From a virus: 26,350 nucleotides of DNA. Every line of letters begins with the position of its first letter. Position 1 is the first letter of the stretch. Position numbers and translations under genes: made by a program. The notes below the pieces were generated by a model. That model was not told the DNA's origin. It did not search any database and was given only the letters and a program-made list of their open reading frames with translations. The stretch spans positions 1 to 26,350 of the IMG/VR virus record IMGVR_UViG_3300042868_009890; one strand, 5' to 3'. Below are positions 9,096 through 15,393 of this stretch, in pieces.

Positions 9096-9446
9096 CATCT
9101 TAAGTCCATCACTAGAAAGTATGTACCAGTTACCCTCAACAAAATGAAAATGTACACAAGAACCTTTTTCTAAAAGAAGTTCGTCCCATTCTTCATCTAT
9201 TAAACCAACATCAGGTTTTATTAAAACGGTAGTCAAAGATTTAATGGTTACCGTTTTATTTTTTTCAGAATTTAATGTTACTTCAGAACTCTCAACATCT
9301 TTAACTATTACCAAAATTTCCTCATCAATCTGATGGGTTTCTGTAGTTACAATTTTGTCCTCAACAATATTTGTTGGTTTAGGTGGAATGTGTGTTTGAT
9401 ATTTAACCACATTTTTTCTTGGTGAAATATTCTCTACTCTTATCAT
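9090..9446 (-). CDS. small beta-rich protein after the neck gene
   Basis: A 118-residue protein that I do not recognise. The first third is charged and proline-containing (HIPPKPTNIVED). The rest looks like short beta strands ending in GSCVHFHFVEGNWYILSSDG, the kind of repeat-and-turn pattern seen in phage fibre, whisker or decoration domains. It overlaps the upstream neck gene by 4 nt (ATGA), so the two are probably translated together, suggesting a neck- or tail-associated role. Its TAA lies opposite the last sense codon of the polymerase, so the two genes converge and overlap by 6 nt with no room for an intergenic terminator. The function is a guess from context. Confidence 0.6.
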   Translation of the reverse strand: MIRVENISPRKNVVKYQTHIPPKPTNIVEDKIVTTETHQIDEEILVIVKDVESSEVTLNSEKNKTVTIKSLTTVLIKPDVGLIDEEWDELLLEKGSCVHFHFVEGNWYILSSDGLKMS

Positions 9447-10573
9447 ATCACATAAATTTGTCTTGGGAATGCTCTATACTTTAAACTTTTGTTCAAATTT
9501 TCAGCTAATAATGCTTCTCGCTCTAATACTTTATCGGGTCTTAGTCTTGTTAATTTACCTTCAGCACCTGTTAGTTCCTCAATTAGTTTTGTCTTTTCGT
9601 CTTTACCTTCAGTTGATAATGATTGGTAATCCATTGTTAATTCAGAATCAGGTGTTTTAAGATTACCTGAATATTTTCCTCTAACTTTTGATAACGTTTC
9701 TTTACAACTTGCAATGAACCAATTACGAACCCATACCTGTGCTGGGTGGTTTAAATCAACCCAAGATAATTTATCAATTGGGACATCAGATGGTAATTTA
9801 ATTATATCGGGATTTGATTTTAAACATTCATCCCTACCTCCTTCAGATGTGTCATAATACCAATACCATACTTTTCCTCTAGTCATTGTTCCGTTACCAA
9901 AATCAAATTTACCTCCCGGAGTATTCATTAAATGTATTGCCTTTTTACCGCCTGGTAGTGCGGTAATTCTATATGTTAAATCACCTGCTATGATTCTTCT
10001 TTGGATGTTGATTTCTTGCATTCTCAATAACATATCAAATGCTGGCATCATAAAATATGAACCTGCCATATTACCCCCCATTTGTGCAAGACCTCCTCCA
10101 CCACCAAGACCTCCACCATATCCTAATGAACCAAATGACCACGGATCAAACATTGTATTGTTTAGTGTTGCCGGAGTAAACCATAGAAGTTCATTGATTT
10201 CTCTACCTGCAGGTATTTCATAAATTTGTTGATTTTTAACTAATTGGATATAATCTTTTTTAAGTTCCCATTCTCCACCAGCTTGTAAACCAACAATTTT
10301 TGAGTAAGCGTATGTATATCTTGTTTCGTAATCTAAACTTTTTGTTACAAAGGCTCTTGATAACGATTGAGTTTCAAGATTCAAATTCCACAAACTTGTC
10401 CATTGAGATTCAATCAACCAATCATTAACTTTTTGAGAATATTCATCAATTGCGAATTCAAGAAGGGTGTCCATCTGTTCATCTTCCAATTCAACACCTC
10501 TTAAAGGAGCACCTAATAGGTGTCTTATCTTTTTATATAATTCAGATCTTTCTGGTTCGGGAATTATTGCCAT
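9443..10573 (-). CDS. T4 gp13-like neck / head-completion protein
   Basis: A 376-residue protein. The N-terminal helix pattern IRHLLGAPLRGVELEDEQMD followed by LLEFAIDEYSQ matches the start of T4 gp13-type neck proteins, which join the filled head to the tail. Conserved aromatic-rich strands follow (GEWELKKDYIQLV, IYEIPAGREINELLWF). A glycine-rich stretch at 148-172 (GYGGGLGGGGG) is low-complexity and probably a flexible loop. The C-terminal half has VWVRNWFIASCKETLSKVRG, which recalls the helix that docks on the portal ring in this family. It is transcribed with the SOD fusion and helicase on the minus strand, away from the other neck and tail genes on the plus strand. The ATG at 10573 is preceded by the ATATTTAT motif. 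Assignment is by pattern, not by alignment. Confidence 0.68.
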   Translation of the reverse strand: MAIIPEPERSELYKKIRHLLGAPLRGVELEDEQMDTLLEFAIDEYSQKVNDWLIESQWTSLWNLNLETQSLSRAFVTKSLDYETRYTYAYSKIVGLQAGGEWELKKDYIQLVKNQQIYEIPAGREINELLWFTPATLNNTMFDPWSFGSLGYGGGLGGGGGLAQMGGNMAGSYFMMPAFDMLLRMQEINIQRRIIAGDLTYRITALPGGKKAIHLMNTPGGKFDFGNGTMTRGKVWYWYYDTSEGGRDECLKSNPDIIKLPSDVPIDKLSWVDLNHPAQVWVRNWFIASCKETLSKVRGKYSGNLKTPDSELTMDYQSLSTEGKDEKTKLIEELTGAEGKLTRLRPDKVLEREALLAENLNKSLKYRAFPRQIYVI

Positions 10574-10586
10574 AATAATGTTTTAT

Positions 10587-10596
10587 TATAAATATC
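10587..10596 (-). promoter_or_regulatory. ATATTTAT motif before the neck gene
   Basis: On the minus strand this reads GATATTTATA, followed by ATAAAA, 13 nt before the ATG at 10573. It is a good match to the extended motif shared by tube, tape measure and gp14-candidate genes. It also separates the neck gene from the SOD gene, whose stop lies at 10617. Confidence 0.45.
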
Positions 10597-10616
10597 TTGA
10601 TGAATAAAAAACTATT

Positions 10617-11705
10617 TTACTTATTTTTTAAATCAAATAGTTCATTAACAAAGTCCCAATTTACACAATCCCAAAATTTGTTAATGTATTGATCTCGTTT
10701 GTTACGGTATTTTAAATAATATGCGTGTTCCCATAAATCAAGTCCTAGTAATGGATACCCACCACCATCAACAACATTCATTAACGGATTGTCTTGATTT
10801 GGTGTTGACATTATCTTTAGTCTATTAGTCTTGGTTAATATCAACCAAGCCCAACCTGAACCAAATCTGTCTAATGAAACTTGATTAAATTCTTCTTTAA
10901 ATTTATTAAACGAACCATATTGTTTAACAATTTTATCATATACAACACCATTTGGTTTTTGTTTTTTTGGGGATAGCATTTTCCAAAACAATGCGTGATT
11001 AAAGGCTCCACCGGCATTATTTCTAACTTTTGTATCAAACTTACTTATTGATTTAATAATATCTTCTAAAGGCATTTCACCTTTTTTCTTTGATAAAGCA
11101 TCATTTAGTTTTTTAACATAACCTTTATAGTGTTTGTTATAATGAATATTCATTGTCTCAGGATCAACAAATCTTTTAATTGCGGAATATGAATATGGTA
11201 ATTTATCAATACCAATCTCCTTCATTTCGTTTAAGAAACTTTTTTGGATGTTTTCTTTTTCCGTTAAAACAATTTGTTCAGATAATAAATCTATTTTTTT
11301 TGTGATCTTTTTGAATCCTTCATACACTAATGATTCTAATTCGGGATGTTCTTTTTCAAACATCTTCATTAATCTCCCCGCAAATGCATTTGCTTCATCT
11401 TCATTCTGTCCACCAATGTCGGGACCTCTTTCTCTACCTAATATAGAGTGTTGATGTTCGTGAACCCACTCGTGAGCCAAAGTTCTTAATATATCTCTAT
11501 TAATTCTTTTTTTTGTTAGAATTTTTATAACGTGTTCTTTACTACGACTACCAGTAGTCATACCACCAATTCTTTCACCTAAAAATAAAATTTTAACATT
11601 ATGTTTTAATGGAAAATGTTTTTGTAAAAATTTTATAAACACATCCGCAAGTTCCCTACTGTCCTTATCCATTGGACAATTCATATGTTGGATTTTTACT
11701 TTCAT
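10617..11705 (-). CDS. metallopeptidase-like domain fused to Mn-type superoxide dismutase
   Basis: A 362-residue single reading frame with two recognisable parts. Residues about 35-115 carry a zinc-protease signature, AHEWVHEHQH (H78-E79-x-x-H82), followed by EDEANAFAGRLM with E104 as likely third ligand. That is the gluzincin layout seen in ImmA/IrrE-type peptidases. Residues about 169-360 are a complete Fe/Mn superoxide dismutase. The metal ligands are H188 (MNIHYNKHY), H237 (FNHALFW), D323 and H327 (DLWEHAYY). FGSGWAWLI is present. The Gly-rich NNAGGAFNH and Q304 in NQDNPLM are the Mn-type rather than Fe-type choices. A helical, charged linker (about 120-168) joins the parts. Ordinary SODs are about 200 residues. 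It probably detoxifies superoxide in the infected cell or virion; what the peptidase-like part acts on is unknown. Confidence 0.88.
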   Translation of the reverse strand: MKVKIQHMNCPMDKDSRELADVFIKFLQKHFPLKHNVKILFLGERIGGMTTGSRSKEHVIKILTKKRINRDILRTLAHEWVHEHQHSILGRERGPDIGGQNEDEANAFAGRLMKMFEKEHPELESLVYEGFKKITKKIDLLSEQIVLTEKENIQKSFLNEMKEIGIDKLPYSYSAIKRFVDPETMNIHYNKHYKGYVKKLNDALSKKKGEMPLEDIIKSISKFDTKVRNNAGGAFNHALFWKMLSPKKQKPNGVVYDKIVKQYGSFNKFKEEFNQVSLDRFGSGWAWLILTKTNRLKIMSTPNQDNPLMNVVDGGGYPLLGLDLWEHAYYLKYRNKRDQYINKFWDCVNWDFVNELFDLKNK

Positions 11706-11725
11706 TAACGATAAATATCCGTTAA
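11705..11725 (-). promoter_or_regulatory. inverted repeat around ATATTTAT at the SOD gene start
   Basis: TTAACG (11705-11710) and CGTTAA (11720-11725) are perfect inverted repeats flanking GATATTTAT on the minus strand (11711-11719). The arm nearest the gene includes the first base of the ATG. The motif is one of the eleven pre-start copies. It could be a promoter with an operator, or a small mRNA hairpin at the start codon. Confidence 0.4.
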
Positions 11726-11734
11726 ATCAAAGTT

Positions 11735-13498
11735 TTATCTTCTTTTGTTAATTGAGTTAAGGATTTCTTCTACGGTATCTCCACCACTTTCTTCCAAACC
11801 GTCCCCCATAACGGTATTTATGATTTGTTTTTTACGATTTAGAATATCGTAAATAGCACCTTCAATTGAGTTATCAAACAATGGGTAATAAACAAGAACG
11901 TTATTTTTTTGTCCGTAACGATACGCTCTATCCTCCGCTTGGGAATGCTCTGCGGGAACAAAGGACAAATCATTCATAATAACAACTTCTGCGGATGTTA
12001 AAGTTAACCCAACTCCTGCTGCTTTTAAGTTACCGATAAAAACTTTAATTTTTTCATTATCTTGGAACTGATCCACCGCATATTGTCTTTGTGGTTTTGT
12101 ACAACTACCATCAAGATAAACCGATTGTTTACCGAAATGTTGATGTAATATTTGTAGGGTGTCAGTAAAGTTTGTAAAGATGATGACTTTTTTACCTTGT
12201 TCTATAATGTTTTCGGCAACCTCTATTGTGTGTTTAATTTTTTCGTTTGCAATAATTTTTCTGACTTTCATTAGTTTACTGAACTGAACTGTAAGTGAAG
12301 ATGATTCGTCTGTTTTGTTTTCATACCAATCATAATACTCCCCCATCATTTCTTCATAATCCTTCGATTTGAGTCTCAAATAAATTGGGGTGATAATTTT
12401 GTCGGGTAAATCTAACACATCTTCTTTTAATCTACGAAGAATTTGTTTTGATGTCCTATCTCTTAATTCTTCCAAATTAGACGCCCCCGTAACGTTCCAC
12501 ACCTTTCTATTACCCGCTTTAAATTGATACCCCTGACAATAACGAATTGCATAAGCCATCCAATTTTGAGCGACGGGACTTTCAATTAATTGTAAAAGAT
12601 TGTAATAATTCATAGGACGGGATGTCATTGGTGTTCCTGTTAATAACCACGCCCTATGAACGTTTTTTACAAATGAATTAATTATTTTGGTTCGTTGTGC
12701 TTGTGGATTGGATATCATATGTGCTTCATCCAAAATAACTAAATCAAATTTACATTGTGTTAACAATGAATTTTCTTTGTCTTTGGTATCATAAAAGTTT
12801 TTCAGAATATCATAGTTAATAATCACAAAATCTGTTTCAGTTGAAAACTTCTTCCCTTCAGCAATAAAAACACTTCTATCTGAATAATTTGCAATTTCCC
12901 TTTCCCAATTTATCTTTAATGATGCGGGACATATAATTAGAATTTTTTTTGCCCCCGTTTCTAATGCCGCAATAATAGTTGACGTAGTTTTTCCAAGTCC
13001 CATATCGTCAGCAAGAATGAATCTTCTTGAACCTGCTAATTTTTCTATTGCCTCTTTTTGATGTGATAATGGGGGTCTATGTCCGTACTTTGAATAGTCT
13101 ATCTCAACCTTTTCAACGTTATGAGTTTTTATCAAAGCTGATTTTGGAACCCAAAATTCCGACAATTCACTGTTTTCAAAAAACTTACCCCAAATATGAT
13201 ATGATTTTTCTTTTTCAACCAAAAGTTTCTCAACATATACTTTATCAGGAACTTCAAGTAGATATTTTTCTTCCGCAAACTTTTTTGCAAAATATGAATC
13301 TAAATCAACCCACTTTCTTGCAACCTTTGGTTTCACATCGTGGTAATTTGTTATATAATCTGATTGTCCCCTTGTTGGGTAAAACTTTTTGTTTTTTTCT
13401 TTTTTAGATTTAATGGATAATATATAGTTATTCGCACCCGAATATGAATCAAGTATGTCCATTGCTTTTTGTTCTATCGTTTTTGATACAATATCCAA
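11735..13498 (-). CDS. SNF2-family helicase/translocase
   Basis: A 587-residue superfamily 2 ATPase. It has an N-terminal region of about 135 residues without clear domains, then the Q-like LSHQKEAIE, Walker A DDMGLGKTT (164-172), IICPASLKINWE (Ia), DEAH box LVILDEAH (253-260) and LLTGTP (285-290). The second RecA lobe has VIIFTNFTDT, LTLTSAEVVIMND and the SNF2 motif VI QAEDRAYRYGQ (520-530). It resembles SMARCAL1/HARP-like annealing enzymes more than chromatin remodelers. In phages such proteins serve recombination, fork repair or transcription, as T4 UvsW does. The frame opens with TTG at 13498. An ATG at 13462 would give 575 residues and is an equally reasonable start. It is first in the minus-strand operon, 29 nt before the SOD fusion, and diverges from the gene at 13559. 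Confidence 0.9.
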   Translation of the reverse strand: MDIVSKTIEQKAMDILDSYSGANNYILSIKSKKEKNKKFYPTRGQSDYITNYHDVKPKVARKWVDLDSYFAKKFAEEKYLLEVPDKVYVEKLLVEKEKSYHIWGKFFENSELSEFWVPKSALIKTHNVEKVEIDYSKYGHRPPLSHQKEAIEKLAGSRRFILADDMGLGKTTSTIIAALETGAKKILIICPASLKINWEREIANYSDRSVFIAEGKKFSTETDFVIINYDILKNFYDTKDKENSLLTQCKFDLVILDEAHMISNPQAQRTKIINSFVKNVHRAWLLTGTPMTSRPMNYYNLLQLIESPVAQNWMAYAIRYCQGYQFKAGNRKVWNVTGASNLEELRDRTSKQILRRLKEDVLDLPDKIITPIYLRLKSKDYEEMMGEYYDWYENKTDESSSLTVQFSKLMKVRKIIANEKIKHTIEVAENIIEQGKKVIIFTNFTDTLQILHQHFGKQSVYLDGSCTKPQRQYAVDQFQDNEKIKVFIGNLKAAGVGLTLTSAEVVIMNDLSFVPAEHSQAEDRAYRYGQKNNVLVYYPLFDNSIEGAIYDILNRKKQIINTVMGDGLEESGGDTVEEILNSINKRR

Positions 13499-13532
13499 AA
13501 TAGTTTGTTTTTATAATAATAATCAATATTTA

Positions 13533-13541
13533 GATATTTAT
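13533..13541 (+). promoter_or_regulatory. ATATTTAT motif in the helicase/neck divergent gap
   Basis: GATATTTAT followed by CAATAAAAC, ending 17 nt before the ATG at 13559. It lies in the 60-nt gap shared with the divergent helicase gene, and no exact copy points toward the helicase. Confidence 0.45.
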
Positions 13542-13558
13542 CAATAAAACAACTTTTT

Positions 13559-14071
13559 ATGCAAAATAAAGTTCCAATTACAAGGTTAGGAAAGTTTTTT
13601 GGTGAAAGTGATTTCAATTTAGATATATCAATGGGTGAAGAGTGGTTGGTTGGTGATATGAACTTCACTTGTGTATTATATAGAATAGACAGACAAAAAA
13701 CAAAAACTGACGATGTTTATGGTGAAACAGTAAGTGATGGTGTTAAGTTTCTACCCCCTGTAGAATTTAATGCATTTATTCAAGTCTCAGCACCTGAAAA
13801 CAAAATGATGGGTTCATCAAGAATAGAACAAATGGAACCAGGAAATATAAGAATATCTGTATATCAGAAAACTTTAGATGATTTGGATATTGATATTAAT
13901 TTTGGTGATTATATTGGATACTATGAAAGCGAAACTGTTGTTAGATATTATACCGTAAATAATGATGGTCGTGTTGTTTCGGATAACAAACATACGTACG
14001 CAGGATATCGTCCGTATTATAGAACAATAAATGCATCTTATGTTGGACCTAACGAATTTAAAGGATTGTAA
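13559..14071 (+). CDS. virion protein, candidate neck/head-closure (gp14-position)
   Basis: A 170-residue protein. It is beta-rich with a pattern seen in head-closure proteins: PPVEFNAFIQVSAPE, IRISVYQKTLDDL, then a 'declared format' strand pair INFGDYIGYYESETVVRYYTVNN and a closing YRPYYRTINASYVGP. T4 gp14 has a similar central run in which a numeric or strand motif is followed by a statement of position within the structure. The gene is just upstream (2 nt) of the gp15-like tail terminator, where T4-type phages carry gp14. The identification rests mainly on that order, since direct similarity to gp14 is weak. Size is smaller than T4 gp14 (256). The ATG at 13559 follows an ATATTTAT leader. 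Confidence 0.5.
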   Translation: MQNKVPITRLGKFFGESDFNLDISMGEEWLVGDMNFTCVLYRIDRQKTKTDDVYGETVSDGVKFLPPVEFNAFIQVSAPENKMMGSSRIEQMEPGNIRISVYQKTLDDLDIDINFGDYIGYYESETVVRYYTVNNDGRVVSDNKHTYAGYRPYYRTINASYVGPNEFKGL

Positions 14072-14073
14072 TT

Positions 14074-15111
14074 ATGCCATTACCTAAAAAGATAAAGAAA
14101 TACTTACCTTTAGTTGAACCGAAAACTCTATACCCAAGAAGACAGGAGTTGAAGGAAATGATTGAGATGGATGGCACTTATTTACCGAAGTCATTACTTC
14201 ATGCAGACTTGGATAGGGGATTTTTAGATTTTGTTAAAGATGAATTAAGGTGTGTTGTTGAGGGAAAAACGGTTCCTATGGTTGATGTTTTAATATCATC
14301 ACAAAATTGGTCTCAGTTTGTTGAGACTTGGAACTTCCAGAATATAGATAAAAACGCGGAACCACCCTTTATTACTGTGGTTAGAGATCCTGTACCAAAA
14401 TTTGGTACCCATCCTGCATTAAGATATAACATACCTAATAGAAGACAATATTATTATGCGCAAGTACCGACTTGGGATGGACAAAGACACGGAATGGACA
14501 TATATAAAATTCCGCAACCAGTTCCAATTGATATAAAATATACTGTAATAATTGTTTGTAATAGAATGAGGGAACTGAACAAGTTTAACCAAATTGTGTT
14601 AGAGAAATTTTCATCAAGACAAGCATACCAAGTTATTAAGGGGCATTACATACCAATTATTAATGATGATATATCAGATGAATCAACATTAGATTTAGAA
14701 AAAAGAAAAGTTTATATACAAAAATATAACTTTACGTTGGTTGGTTTTTTAATTGATGAGGAAGAGTTTCAAGTATCTCCCGCAATAACAAGAATTCTTC
14801 AGATGTATGAAACCGATACAACAACAAGAAAGAAACGACAAAAAAGAGAAGAACCTATAATACCACCAACTTACGAAGAAAATTACCCATCAGGAGTTAC
14901 TCAATCAGTATACACTTTTGATTATACAGTTAACCTACAATTAGGTGATTCTATCAATGTGGATAATTTTGATGTATATATAAATGGTGATTACTATGGT
15001 AATAGCGTTACCGAAATACAAATTAATACGAAAGATGTGTTAACATTAGAAATAACAAAAGATATATCATCGGATAGTGCTAAGATAATATTTACACAAG
15101 AATTGTTATAA
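14074..15111 (+). CDS. T4 gp15-like tail terminator / sheath stabiliser
   Basis: A 345-residue protein. Its middle part follows the layout of T4 gp15, which caps the tail tube and sheath and binds the neck. The matches are VPMVDVLISSQNWSQFVETW (67-86), TVVRDPVPKFGTHPALRYN (101-119), PVPIDIKYTVIIVCNRM (149-165), FNQIVLEKFSSRQAYQVIKG (171-190) and YIQKYNFTLVGFLIDEEEF (214-232). T4 gp15 is 272 residues. The extra C-terminal part (about 278-345, from YTFDYTVNLQLGDS on) looks like a separate small beta-sandwich, probably surface-exposed on the neck. It starts 2 nt after the preceding gene, so the two are co-transcribed. Its TAA ends directly against the stop of the convergent small regulator. Confidence 0.72.
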   Translation: MPLPKKIKKYLPLVEPKTLYPRRQELKEMIEMDGTYLPKSLLHADLDRGFLDFVKDELRCVVEGKTVPMVDVLISSQNWSQFVETWNFQNIDKNAEPPFITVVRDPVPKFGTHPALRYNIPNRRQYYYAQVPTWDGQRHGMDIYKIPQPVPIDIKYTVIIVCNRMRELNKFNQIVLEKFSSRQAYQVIKGHYIPIINDDISDESTLDLEKRKVYIQKYNFTLVGFLIDEEEFQVSPAITRILQMYETDTTTRKKRQKREEPIIPPTYEENYPSGVTQSVYTFDYTVNLQLGDSINVDNFDVYINGDYYGNSVTEIQINTKDVLTLEITKDISSDSAKIIFTQELL

Positions 15112-15273
15112 TCATTCACCGTAAATATCCTTTTTTTCCTTACATTTTTCTAAAATTAAATTCTCCAAAAATTTATACATTTTTATACCACGTTTGTCAC
15201 AATACTTCTTCAAGACATCGTGAACTTCAATTGATATCTTCAAATTTTTTATCTTCTTGGGTTCTTTATCCAT
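15112..15273 (-). CDS. 53-residue ribbon-helix-helix-like regulator
   Basis: A 53-residue protein. The strand NLKISIEVH is followed by helix DVLKKYCDKRG and helix KMYKFLENLILEKCKEKK. This strand-helix-helix order and size is the CopG/RHH DNA-binding fold, which acts as a dimer or tetramer on short repeats. The start ATG (15273-15271) is preceded on the same strand by two 11-base repeats and an upstream TATTTATA motif. It is convergent with the gp15-like gene (stops abut at 15111/15112) and divergent from the sheath gene, so it could repress itself and perhaps the sheath transcript. It is small, but its layout is convincing. Target and role are inferred. Confidence 0.65.
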   Translation of the reverse strand: MDKEPKKIKNLKISIEVHDVLKKYCDKRGIKMYKFLENLILEKCKEKKDIYGE

Positions 15274-15297
15274 AGGTAGAAAAAAGGTAGAAAAAAA
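15274..15297 (-). repeat. tandem 11-base repeat upstream of the RHH gene
   Basis: AGGTAG followed by five A occurs at 15274 and again at 15285, i.e. with an 11-base period, about one turn of the helix. It lies directly against the regulator's start codon. RHH proteins often bind such short direct repeats, so an autoregulatory operator is plausible. Confidence 0.5.
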
Positions 15298-15308
15298 TCA
15301 TACCAATA

Positions 15309-15316
15309 TATAAATA
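15309..15316 (-). promoter_or_regulatory. TATTTATA motif for the RHH gene
   Basis: The minus strand reads TATTTATA 35 nt before the regulator's ATG. It is the copy pointing away from the sheath gene, and the tandem repeat lies between it and the start. Confidence 0.4.
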
Positions 15317-15351
15317 GTTTTAACTAAGTAAAGTTTTTGCTTAAATCATCA

Positions 15352-15360
15352 ATATTTATA
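15352..15360 (+). promoter_or_regulatory. ATATTTATA motif before the sheath gene
   Basis: ATATTTATA followed by TAAAAATAAA, 33 nt before the sheath ATG. The leader is almost pure A/T with a long A-rich run, very like the leader of the tail tube gene, which fits strong late expression. Confidence 0.5.
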
Positions 15361-15393
15361 TAAAAATAAATCTATAAATTAAAAAAGACAAAA

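Noticed and set aside
9990-10223. A plus-strand frame with a run of prolines
   Set aside because: It is the reverse of the Gly-rich part of the neck gene. The Pro run comes from the complement of Gly codons, and there is no start signal.
13027-13407. A 126-residue plus-strand frame over the helicase
   Set aside because: It lies wholly over the N-terminal part and the Q motif of the helicase, and its sequence has no domain pattern.
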